From positions 157,361,697 to 157,425,696 of the forward strand of contig NC_073627.1 in assembly GCF_029407905.1 (NCBI RefSeq): 64,000 nt of DNA, in the 5' to 3' direction. The DNA is from Bubalus kerabau. Taxonomy: Eukaryota; Chordata; Mammalia; Artiodactyla; Bovidae. Below the pieces are notes generated by a model. The model saw only the letters and a list, made by a program, of their open reading frames with translations. It was not told where the DNA came from and did not search any database. The position numbers were made by a program, and so were the translations under genes. Positions 36,394-48,400 of the stretch are shown piece by piece. The stretch's first letter is position 1. Each line of letters starts with the position of its first letter.

Positions 36394-37373
36394 CACTAGT
36401 TCAATTTTGAGATTTATTATAAAAACCCTGAGTAGTTCTATGTGATGTAAGCCCCTCTTCTGTAGTTCATATAGAGAGAAGTGGCTGAGGTGGCATCATC
36501 TCTTGGCCCTTGTTTCTGGTCACTTGGAAAGTGGCCCCACTCATGGCTACTTTATAGTCTTGGGGGCTTCCTAGGTTCTTCATGTAACAGAGCTCCCATT
36601 TAGAGGTAAGGTGGCAGAAGTCAAGGGCCAGGGATGGCTCAAGTGGGGGACCCGGTAGTGACCCTCCACACCTTAAACTGGTTTACCAGCATCACCCTCA
36701 GGATAAGGGTAGGCTGGATCACACGAACCTCCTCTTCACTCAGAGATATCTTGCAAATAAGACAGACATTCCTGGAATTCATTTGTTAATTCAGTAAATA
36801 CCAAAACAATCTGAACTTGCTCTTGTCTTTCTTATTTAATAACTTGGTAAGCCAATTCTAAAATATATATGTGGAAATGAAAAGGTTAAGAGGAGGGAGA
36901 AGCAGAAGAAAAGGAGAAAAGCAATGAAAGGATTTACCGTGTCAGGTACATACCAAGACGTACTGTAGGGCTGCAGTGAACAAGACGGTGTGCTGTTTGT
37001 TCATGGATAGATTAAAATCGGACGAGTGAGAGGAACTTAAAATACTAGCAGTATGTTATTCAAAATACACATTTTGTGCCCTTATGTATAAACCTCTGCA
37101 AGCACCGAGGTTACAGAGGTGACTGACTGCCGCCATCACTGCCCTCTAGGCTCTTTGAGGGTAAAATACAGTAAACTCAGTTGTTGCTTGCAGGGATAAG
37201 TTTAAGTGTCTCATGTGACTCTAAAGGTGTTTTAAGCATCTGGCCTCTGCCTGTTTGTCCAGCCACATCTGAAGACTAAGCTTCAGTCTAGCTCAATTTC
37301 TGGTATCTCTCACCTCCATATGAATGTGGGTCTGGACCCAAACCCTGATCACTGACACTCAGCCAGTTCTGCT
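36394..37373. other. CDK20 downstream flank, no gene recognised
   Basis: A short old-L1-like patch (taccaagacgtactgtaggg, about 36950-37020) is visible. The rest shows nothing assignable. Confidence 0.5.
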
Positions 37374-39190
37374 CACAAAGACTCTATAAACCTTACCCCC
37401 ACCCCCGACACAGACCCTGGCCTTGACCTTGAGCCTGACATTTAACCTGACCCTATTACCCTGACCCTGGTACATACCCTCACTCTCACCTTCACTCAGT
37501 TCTTTGGCAGCCCCTTCCCCATCCCCCCGCACCCCCCGACCACTGGCCTGGCTTTGATCTTAGCATTGACTCTGACCCTCATCCAAACTCTGACCTCATT
37601 TGACTTAGAACTTAACCTTGTCCTTGAACTTGGCTCTCATTTTCACCTTAACCATGACTGTCTAACTGATATTTATCTTTGTTTCTCATGTTGACCCTGG
37701 GATCGAACTTGGGTCTCCTGCATTGCAGGCAGATACTTTACTGTCTGAGCCACTGTACTCAAGCTGAAACTGAAACTAGTCTGCACCCCAAACCTGATCA
37801 TGACTCTGGTTCTGACACTCATCTTGCCATAGACTCACACTTGGCTGACACCACTGACACCCTAATCCCATCATGACCTTGAACTTGACCTAGACCTTAA
37901 CCCTAAAATTGAACTTCAGGGTGACATAGCCCTTCATGATTATGATGACTCTGATCCTCAGCCTGATCATCACCTCCATCTTGACCTATTCTCACGTTGA
38001 AACTTAAGCCTGATTTTTACTACAAGCCAAACGCTGACCCTCTGTGGTAAGCAGACTAATGTTTCCTTTAAAATGCCCATGTCCTAAGCTATGAATATGC
38101 TGTTTTACACACAGAAGGGATTTTGCAAATGTAATTAAAGGAGTGAGATGTAAAGAGTGTCCTGGATTATGCAGATTGGGACAATGTAATGGGGGGAGGG
38201 GAGGGAGAGTTGGAAGAAAACTTAATTCCTGCCAGCAGGAGTAGAAATGGAACCCCACCTTGACTTTTAATTGACCTTGACTTTCATGCCAACCTTGACA
38301 CTGACATTATCCTCACATTGATCTTGACCCTGAATCCAACACTGATTCTAATTCTGAACATCAACCTCACCCTCAACTTGACCCTGAATCCTACTCAGAA
38401 CTGGCCATGCACTGTCAACCTGAACCCAACTTTTACTTTCATCCCCAAAATACCATCTTTCTTATCCTGACATTCATCCTCTCACTGACCCTCTGCAATG
38501 GAGGCACAACTTGATCTTGACTCTCACACTGATCTCAAACTTGAACTGGATCTTGAACCTAACCCTGAATCTAAAATTTCCCTCACACTGATCTTGTCCT
38601 TGAACCTGATTCCAATGACACAACCCTGACCTTTTTCTTATCTTAACCCTTAACCTGACATAGAATTTTACCTTGAACTGGACACTCACCCCAATTTCTG
38701 ATCTTCATCAATCTGTCCCTGACCTTACCCTCATCCTGACTGTGACCCTAACTGCTCTGACACTGAGCTAGATCTTTGGTATGGTCATGACCAAGTCCAG
38801 AGTGAGCTCCGGGGTCAGGGCCAAGGCAGGGGTCATGACAAAGGAAACATTAGGTGAGGGCCAGTGCCAGGGTAAGAGGGAGGCTGGGGGTCTCTGTGAA
38901 GGTGATTGTGAAGGCAAGAGTCATGGCTAGGGCAAAATTCGGGGTGAAGGAATGTTAGGGTGTGTCAGGGTCAAGTGAGGGTAAGAATAGGGGTGGGGTA
39001 GATGTCAGATGCTAATGAGGTCAAGGGCGATGATTAGGGTGAGGCTGAAGAAAAGGTACGAGGTCTGGATAAGGGCCAGCACCAGGGCAAGGGCTCAGGA
39101 GGTACTTGGTGCAGGGGCACCACAAGTTCCAGTGTAAGGGTCAGTGCAAGGACGAAGGTCAGAACGAGGATGAATTCAGTATAAGAAGGT
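37374..39190. repeat. Degenerate CTGACC-type hexamer array with internal strand switch
   Basis: From about 37374 to 38770 the plus strand is built of variants of ctgaccctgacc/cttgaacctgac. From about 38795 to 39190 it is built of the complementary-type agggtcagggcaaggtcag. The change happens at a perfect 12-bp palindrome (38782-38793). A Bov-tA fragment (about 37693-37756) and another older repeat (about 38035-38235) interrupt the first arm. Arms are unequal, about 1.4 and 0.4 kb. The array lies between CDK20 and the F-box gene promoter. Open frames on it show alternating Val/Lys/Arg/Phe dipeptides and are not genes. Confidence 0.75.
38782..38793. repeat. Perfect 12-bp palindrome at the array pivot
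   Basis: TGGTCATGACCA equals its own reverse complement and sits exactly where the C-rich hexamer arm becomes G-rich. Confidence 0.8.
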
Positions 39191-39339
39191 GAGCGAGGTT
39201 CTGGGCTACTGTCAGGACAAGAGCAAGTGCCCAGGGGAAGCTCAAAAGCCAGTTGAAGACGAACAGAAGCGGATCCGGCGTGCTATTACTGTAAGGAGCA
39301 ACAGCACCGCTGCTCGGCAAGAATTATGCCAGCCGGGCG

Positions 39340-39487
39340 GAAGCCGGAGGGCTGGGCGGGGCGCGGCCTGCGGAAAGAGGATCAGCTTGAGGGGCGGGGC
39401 TCGGCCTTGGGGGGCGGGGCTCGGCCGTCGGGGGCGGAAGCACAGCGAAGGCGTGGCCCAACCCCGGCGTCCTGGGCGGCGGGCGCC
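39340..39487 (+). promoter_or_regulatory. GC-box promoter of the F-box/WD gene
   Basis: Several Sp1-type GC boxes (ggggcggggc) lie within 140 bases of the ATG. Two are part of a tandem GGGGCGGGGCTCGGCC unit at about 39392-39428. There is no TATA box. The ATG at 39488 sits in a strong context (gcgccATGG). Confidence 0.6.
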
Positions 39488-42400
39488 ATGGAACCGCAGT
39501 TGGGTTTGCATGAACTCTTGCACGTCTTTTCCTTCTTGGAGGCTCGCGACCTGCTCTGCGCCGCCCAAGTGGACAAGGTAGTGAGTCCCGTCCCAGGTGG
39601 GAGGCAGGGCTAAGCTAATGGTCACTGGCGTGTCTACGGTTGGTCCGTTCTTTCTAGGCCTCAGTTTCCCAAATCTGGGAGGGGGCGTGCGGCGGCCCTG
39701 AATCCGCCCGGAATTAGCGCAGGACGCTCGTGGCCCCCGGGGTGATGACCTCCTCAGCGTTACTCCTTCGTCCCTCCCTCTGTCTATAGTGTGTCCAGAG
39801 CTCCTGTTGGGTTGACCTGCGCTGGGTACCTGTGAACCGAGTTCACCCCAAGATTCACTTAGAGATCCCGCTTCTTCTGGAATGTTCTGAAAGTTCCCTT
39901 ATGGGGCCTGCCCGGAAATCCTTGCTCTCCCTGTAAGGGGCACCTCCTCCTGCAGGCTCGAGCTACCCCTTCTCAGCCAGTCGAACTCCCATTTTGGCTG
40001 TGTCCCTAAGTGCCTGTTGAATGTGGTTGTCTGGTCTGCGCTTCTGCGCATGTTAAACGTGTTCTGAGGGCTTTCTCCTCTGTGCGCTCCATCAGCACAG
40101 CTGTAACCACATGATCGTACAGTGTTATTTGTTAAATATCTGCTTCTCACCCCCCACCCCCACTAGCTCATTTCTAAGAGTGGGGAACTTGTTTCTTGCA
40201 TCACTGTGTATAAAATCATTGTATAATCATTGTGTGTATACACTCAGTATATGGCTTGATATTTAATTGTTGTTCAGTCACGCCAAGTCGTGTCCCACTC
40301 TTTACGACCCCATGGACTGCAACACGCCAGGCATCTCTGTTGCTGACCATCTCCCAGAGTTTGCCTAAATTCATGTCCATTGAATCGGTGATGCCATCCA
40401 ACCATCTCAACCCCCTTGATATTTAGGGTCCTCAGTAAATGTTTGTTGAATGAAATAATTTCTCCACTTTTAAAAATACATTATTGTATCACTTTACAAA
40501 AGGTAAACAGACAGACCTTTACCTCTTTGTGTAATTACAATTTAAATGTGTAGAGTAAAATCCTGGGTGGTTATCCCCAGTTGTACCAGTAAGGTATTAG
40601 GGCTTCCCAGGTGGCGCTAGTGGTAAAGAACCCGCCTAACAGTGCAAGTGACGGTACTTGGTCAGGGACGTGGGTTTCATCCCTGGGTCAGGAAGATCCC
40701 CTGGAGGAGGAAATGGCAACCCACTCCAGTATTCTTTCGGGGAGAATCCCATGGAGGAAGGAGCCTAGTGGGCTATGGTCCATGGGGTCACAAAGAGTCA
40801 GACGCGACTGAAGCAACTTAGCATGCACGCACACCAGTAAGGAAAATGAGTATCAGGTAGTGAGCACATTGGCTGAGGTCACCCAGGTAGTCCCCCAACG
40901 GATTTAGAAAGGGAGGTGCCTTTTACCCTTGATAGTAGCAGATTCTCTAGGTTCTGGTTCCCCTGTTAGGTAAAATGAGGTCAGTAAACCCTGCCTCACA
41001 GTGTCATCATGAAGGTCAGGTTCTAACAGAGAGATTCTCAGAGTACTTGAAAGTGAAAATGTTAGTTGCTCAGTTTTGTCTACTCTTCTGTGACCCTATG
41101 GACTGTAGCCTGCCAGACTCCTCTGTCCATGGAGTTCTCCAGGCAAGAATACTGGAGTGGATAGCCATTCCCTTCTCCAGGGAATCTTCCTGACCAAGGG
41201 ATCAAACCCAGATCTCCTGCATTGCAGGTAGATTCTTTACCATCTGAGCCACCAGGGAAGCCCAAAGGTGGGTAGCATCTATTTTGTAGGTTTCATTACA
41301 TTTTATAATTATTAGGGATTATAAATATTAGGGAAATAAGATCTCAGTTGGGTTTTGAACTGGGAACTGTGTAAGAGGAGAATGGATAATCTTGTCAGGT
41401 TTGATCTTTGCAAAATATCAACTTTACATTCCTTCCAGCCAAAAAGCTTCCTTTTTTTTTTTTTTTAATTTGGCTATACTGGTTCTCAGTTGTCACACAC
41501 AGAATCTTCAGTTTTCATTGCAGCATGCAGGATCTAGTTCCCTGATTAGGGATCAAACCCAGGCCCCTGCATTGGCAGTACAGTGTCTTAGCGCCTGAAC
41601 TACCAGGGAGGTCTCCAAAAAGACTTCTTCTTTTTTTTTTTTTTTTAATAAACTTTCTTCCTCTGTCTACATCTTTCTTACTCTTTTTTTTTTTTTTAAT
41701 TTTATTTTATTTTTAAACTTTACATAATTGTATTAGTTTTGCCAAACATCAAAATGAATCCGCCACAGGTATACATGTGTTCCCCATCCTGAACCCTCCT
41801 CCCTCCTCCCTCCCCATACCATCCCTCTGGGTCGTCCCAGTGCACCAGCCCCAAGCATCCAGTATCATGCATTGAACCTGGACTGGCAACTCGTTTCATA
41901 CATGATATTTTACATGTTTCAATGCCATTCTCCCAAATCTTCCCACCCTCTCCCTCTCCCACAGAGTCCATAAGACTGTTCTATACATCAGTGTCTCTTT
42001 TGCTGTCTCGTACACAGGGTTATTGTTACCATCTTTCTAAATTCCATATATATGCGTTAGTATACTGTATTGGTGTTTTTCTTTTTGGCTTACTTCACTC
42101 TGTATAATAGGCTCCAGTTTCATCCACCTCATTAGAACTGATTCAAATGTATTCTTTTTAATGGCTGAATAATACTCCATTGTGTATATGTACCACAGCT
42201 TTCTTATCCATTCATCTGCTGATGGACATCTAGGTTGCTTCCATGTCCTGGCTATTATAAACAGTGCTGCGATGAACATTGGGGTACACGTGTCTCTTTC
42301 CCTTCTGGTTTCCTCAGTGTGTATGCCCAGCAGTGGGATTGCTGGATCATAAGGCATGTCTATTTCCAGTTTTTTAAGGAATCTCCACACTGTTCTCCAT

Positions 42401-45400
42401 AGTGGCTGTACTAGTTTGCATTCCCACCAACAGTGTAAGAGGGTTCCCTTTTCTCCACACCCTCTGCAGCATTTATTGCTTGTAGACTTTTGGATCGCAG
42501 CCATTCTGACTGGTGTGAAATGGTACCTCATAGTGGTTTTGATTTGCATTTCTCTGATAATGAGTGATGTTGAGCATCTTTTCATGTGTTTGTTAGCCAT
42601 CTGTATGTCTTCTTTGGAGAAATGTCTGTTTAGTTCTTTGGCCCATTTTTTGATTGGGTCATTTATTTTTCTGGAGTTGAGCTGTAGGAGTTGCTTGTAT
42701 ATTTTTGAGATTAGTTGTTTGTCAGTTGCTTCATTTGCTATTATCTTCTCCCATTCTGAAGGCTGCCTTTTCACCTTGCTAATAGTTTCCTTTGATGTGC
42801 AGAAGCTTTTAAGGTTAATTAGGTCCCATTTGTTTATTTTTGCTTTTATTTCCAGTATTCTGGGAGGTGGGTCATAGAGGATCCTGCTGTGATGTATGTC
42901 AGAGAGTGTTTTGCCTATGTTCTCCTCTAGGAGTTTTATAGTTTCTGGTCTTACGTTTAGATCTTTAATCCATTTTGAGTTTATTTTTGTGTATGGTGTT
43001 AGAAAGTGTTCTAGTTTCATTCTTTTACAAGTGGTTGACCAGATTTCCCAGCACCACTTGTTAAAGAGATTGTCTTTAATCCATTGTATATTCTTGCCTC
43101 CTTTGTCAAAGATAAGGTGTCCATATGTGCATGGATTTATCTCTGAGTTTTCTATTTTGTTCCATTGATCAATATTTCTGTCTTTGTGCCAGTACCCAAA
43201 AAGACTTCTTAAAGGCTGAAATATTTTGAACTTGGATGAGTGAGGGCTGCAAAAGTAGGAGCCTGAGCTCAGACAGGATGGTTGTTACTTCTACCAGGGC
43301 CTGGTAAGCCACATATCTGGATGGGAGCCTCAGTAGGTCTGGGCCACAGAAAGCTCCCGAGTGCTTTTCATGAGGATGCGTAGGCTCCTGAATCCAGGGT
43401 GGCCCAGATAGAGAGGCCAAGAGGTTCCAGGATGCAGGTGTGGCCTGAGGGAGAGGAAGGCATGGCACTCTGATCCTGTCCCAGGGCCACCTGAGACATT
43501 TCTTCCAGACATTTCTGCAGAGAGCAGTTTGTGGGAATAGGACCTATGTACCCTCCCCAGATAGGAGTTCCTTTCTGCCACCTTGACATCTCTGGGACAT
43601 CTCTTTAGCCAGAGCCTTAATTTACTCCATTGCAGCAGCCTTCTTATGGGTCCTGCTGCTCTGCCTTCTCCACTTCTTCCTTCTCATAGCATTAGGTGAC
43701 CTTCCTGAAACACTGTTTGGCTTGTCACTCTGCTGTTCACAATTCTCAAGTGACTTCTCACTGTTTTTGCCCTTCCAAGAGTTGGTCTAAGCCTGTCTCC
43801 AGCTCCTTTCTCTGTGTTCTGATTAAGGCAACCTGCTCATCATCTTTTTCACACTTGTGAATCTTTGCCAAGGTGGATATCTCTCCCTGAAATTTCTTCA
43901 GAGATTTTCTTAGAGGACAGCCACTCATCCTCAGGGTTTGATCCGTCATTTCTTCTGAACCTCTTGGCCCCAGTTGAGTTGGTCATTCTTTTTCCTTCCT
44001 CTTTCCTTGTTTGGTGGGTTTTATTTGATTGTCTGAATGTGTCACCTGGGGGTGAGTGTTCTTGAATGCCAGCACTGGATCTCATTCAGCACTCTGTTAC
44101 CTCCACAGGGCCTGGCAGGCTAGTCACTGATGGCTTGCTGGCTGAACAGATGACTGTCTTCTCTCCCCTCCTTTTCTAGGTCTGGAATGAGGCTTCAAGG
44201 ACCAAGGAACTGTGGAGGTGAGTGAAGGAAAAACCAGGCCTCTCAGGAGAGAGTATGGCTTGAAGGAAAGAGGGATGGCCCTTTTTAGCACTCACTGTGT
44301 TTGTGTTAAGGAGACAGGAACAGACAATCCACAGCCCCTACCAGCAGGAAACTCCTCCCTACTTGGAGGAATAAGACTTTTCTTTAATAGTATATTGAAA
44401 TAAAAGAGACTTTATTAATCAAGTGGAGGTTGATCTTGTGGGTGGGGGTACCAAACTCAGGGGAAGAAGTGTATAGCAGACTGAATGCTGATAGACAAAT
44501 TGATGGACAGATAAGCCATTTTGATTTCATCTTTGCTGTAACGGTATTGTTCACATGGGTGTATCTTTCCTTTTCTCCTTTGCTTTTCACTTCTCTTCTT
44601 TTCACAGCTATTTGTAAGGCCTCCTCAGACAGCCATTTTGCTTTTTTCCATTTCTTTTTCTTGGGGTGGTCATCATTCCTGTCTCCTGTACAATGTCACG
44701 AATTTCCGTCCATAATTCATCAGGCACTCTGTCTATCAGATGTAGTCCCTTAAATCTATTTCTCACTTCTGCTCTATAGTCATAAGGGATTTGATTTAGG
44801 TCATACCTGAATGGTCTAGTGGTTTTCCCCACATTCTTCAATTTAAGTCTGAATTTAGCAATAAGGAGTTCATGATCTGAGCCACAGTCAGCTCCCGGTC
44901 TTGTTTTTGCTGACTATATAGAGCTTCTCCATCTTTGGCTGCAAAGAATATAATCCATCTGATTTCGGTGTTGACCATCTGGTCATGTCCATGTGTAGAG
45001 TCTTCTCTTGTGTTGTCGAAAGAGGGTGTTTTATATGACCAGTGCGTTCTCTTGGTAAAACCCTTATTAGCCTTTGCCCTGCTTCATTCTGTACTCCAAG
45101 GCCAGAATTGTGTGTGGTTTATTGTGTGTGGATCACAATAAACTGTGGAAAATTCTTCAAGAAATGGGAATACCAGACCACCTGACCTGCCTCTTGAGAA
45201 ACCTGTATGCAGGTCAGGAAGCAACAGTTAGAACTGGACATGAAACAACAGACTGGTTCCAAATGGGAAAAGGAGTACGTCAAGGCTGTATATTGTCACC
45301 ATGCTTATTTAACTTATATGCAGAGTACATCATGAGAAACAATGGGCTGGAAGAAGCACAAGCTAGAATCAAGATTGCTAGGAGAAATATCAATCACCTC

Positions 45401-48400
45401 AGATATGCAGATGACACCACCCTTATGTCAGAAAGTGAAGAAGGACTAAAGAGCCTCTTGATGAAAGTGAAATGGGAGAGTGAAAAAGTTGGCTTAAAGC
45501 TCAACATTCAGAAAACTAAGATCACGGTATCCGGTCCCATCACTTCACGGCAAATAGATGGGGAAACAGTGTCAGACTTTATTTTTTGGGGCTCCAAAAT
45601 CACTGCAGATGGTGAATCCAGCCATGAAATTAAAAGATGCTTACTCCTTGGAAGGAAAGTTATTACCAACCTAGACAGCATATTAAAAAGCAGAAACATT
45701 ATTTTGTCAACAAAGGTCTGTCTGGTCAAGGCTATGGTCTTTCCGGTAGTCATGTATGGATGTGAGAGTTGGACTATAAAGAAAGCTGAGCTCCAGAGAC
45801 TTGATGTTTTTGAACTGTGGTGTTGGAGAAGACTCTTGAGAGTCCCTTGGACTGCAGGGAGATCCATCCAGTCCATCCTAAAGGAAATCAGTCCTAAATA
45901 TTCATTGGTAGGCCTGATGCTGAAGCTGAAACTCCAATACTTTGGCCATCTGATGTGAAGAATTGACTCATTTGAAAAGATCCTGATGCTGGGAAAGATT
46001 GAAGGTAGGACGAGAAGGCAACGACAGAGGATGAGATGGTTGGATGGCATCACCAACTCAATGGACATGAGTTTGGGTAAACTCCAGGAGTTGGTGATGG
46101 ACAGGGGGGCCTGGCGTGCTGCAGCCCATTGGGTCACAAAGAGTCGGCCAAGACTGAGCGACTGAACTGAGCTGAACTTGTAGGACAGTGCTCCCAATTA
46201 AAATGGGTAGAATGCCAACCCTAAGCCCTAGTTTTTGTTTTCATTTTTACTGATAAGCTGGGGTAGGAATTTCCCTTTGAGTAACACAAGTATATTTCTT
46301 GCAGCAATTCAAAAAATCTCTGCAGCAGCTCATCACCTAACCCCACATACGTGTCGTGTGTCACCATATTGTATGCACCTCCAGGTTCCTGAAGCAGATT
46401 GCAGCCTTCTGCAAGCCAAGTCACAAATGGGTTTTCAGTTGATTATTATTTTACAGTATCTGGTGTTAACTCTTTTTAGCATAAAGTCATTGCTTAAGAC
46501 TGTACCTATGTTCATGTAAAAACACTGGGTTTCTGTTTCTGGGATAACACATTCCAGGAGCATTGTCACATGCACATAACATTTCGGATGCTGTGCCTGT
46601 GTGGGTACCAGACCCAAAAATTCCTCAAGCCCATTGAAATTTTTATGGACACAGTAAATGAACGTGATTAACTGATCATGTGTTTTTAATATGTACTCTA
46701 ATTCTAATTTAAAATACTTCATGTTATTTCTTTAAAATGCTTCATGACCTTTTTTTCCCCTTTGACCTTTTAATTGTGCTATTTGTTTAACACACTAAGC
46801 ATTAGTTTTTTGGTTAAAAGTAAAACTGCAGACATTTCCTTTTGTTTAAGGTACATAATTTCTGTTGTGTACATTAGATTGTTTTGCTACCAGTTGGTAT
46901 CTGAAAGGTTTTGATGCCAAGGGTTTTGATTTTTTCACTTGATACATCTTTGTATTTCAGAGATGTATATACTTTATACGCACACTTCAACTGTATTGAC
47001 AGTGTCCCCTTTTTTAGTCAGATCATTTGGTTTTATTTCTTCTGAATATTCATCATGGTTCCTACTTACGGTTTGATGCATAATGGCCTTAACGATGTAG
47101 AAACAGGCTTCACTTCCACAAAGAAACATGCTTTCTCCCTTTTTCTCTTAAAACTAGGTTGTCTTCTTGGTCTAGTTTTTATTTTCAAACTGTTTAAGTT
47201 GACATATGTGTACAAGAAAGTCCCTTTTCTGCTTATTTCACCTAAATGAAAATCAACAACATGAGAGTAATGATGTGAGGCAGCTGATACTCAGCTTGTT
47301 AGTCCAGGAAATGATGCAAATGGTGAAGGCTGTGGCGGAGCTGATTCTTTTTTTTTTGACAGTGCCATTTAGCTTGCGGGATCCTCGTTCCCCAACCAGA
47401 GACTGAACTAAGGTCCTCAGCAGTGAAAGTGCAAAGTCCTAACCTCTGGACTGCTAGGGAATTTCCTGAAAGCCCATTCTTGTCTGAAGGGGACAGTTCT
47501 CTGTGGCCCCAGACAAGTTTTATCAGGTGGTAATTTGATTTCAATATAGCTAAATCATCTTCTTTTACCTGATTTGTGTGTGAAATTTGATTTTTAAGTG
47601 TGCACAACTACTTCATGTAGGCCAGTCCTATGCAAAGGGATTCCCTAGTGGCTCAGATGGTAAAGAGTCTGCCTGCAATGCAGAAGACCCAGGTTCAATC
47701 CCTGGGTTGGGAAGATCCCTTGGAGAAGGAAATGGCAACCCGATCCAGTACTCTTGCCTGGAAAATCTTGCAGACAAAGGAGCCTGGCAGTCCATGGGGT
47801 TACAAAGAATTGGACATGACTGAGTAACTTCACTTTCGCTTTCAGTCCTAAGCAGACCAGACAAGGCAATCTGGATGCCCATTCTGCCCACAGGCTGTGA
47901 TATGCTACTTCTGGTAGAATAAGCAGAGTTTCAGTGAGTATAGGAAAACCTGCATCCCACCTCAGCACTGGATCCCTCAAAGGAAATTGAGGCCTACGTA
48001 GACAGAGTGAGTTGTCTGTCCAGGCTAATGTTAATAGATGCTGAAACTGGGAATTGAAACTAGGCCTCCTGATGCCAAAGCACTTTGTAATGACTCCTCT
48101 TCTGCCTGGGACTGGGGCTTGTGTTTCAGGCAGCTGTGTCTGAGACGCTGGTCCTCCTGTAAAGCCTCCCAGATGACCCTGGGCACACAGACATGGAAAC
48201 AGTACTATCTCCGCCGATCTGAGCTCGAGTTCCGAATGGCATCTGGGCGACCAGAGGACTTTACCTGCAGAGCCCTTGCAGGGCACAAAGGTATGGGGTG
48301 ACAAAGTGGTAACTCTACATTCCCACGGCTTCCCTGGTCATGTCTCCAGGGATTTGGTCTTTCAGCCAGTTAGTTGGAAAGGGCCACTTAATGAGGATAT

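Noticed and set aside
38474..38689. 71-codon Val/Lys/Arg/Phe-rich open frame
   Set aside because: Translation of the degenerate hexamer array, which mechanically yields alternating dipeptides.
42037..43020. 327-codon open frame on the minus strand
   Set aside because: It is the C-terminal part of L1-BT ORF2 inside a 5'-truncated insertion with a target duplication, not a host gene.
45074..45958. 294-codon open frame
   Set aside because: It encodes the BovB reverse transcriptase palm (YADDTT) and 3' domain within an inverted, incomplete element.
46221..46722. Two short minus-strand open frames that looked like a retrocopy
   Set aside because: No family recognised, and the frames are short and unconnected.
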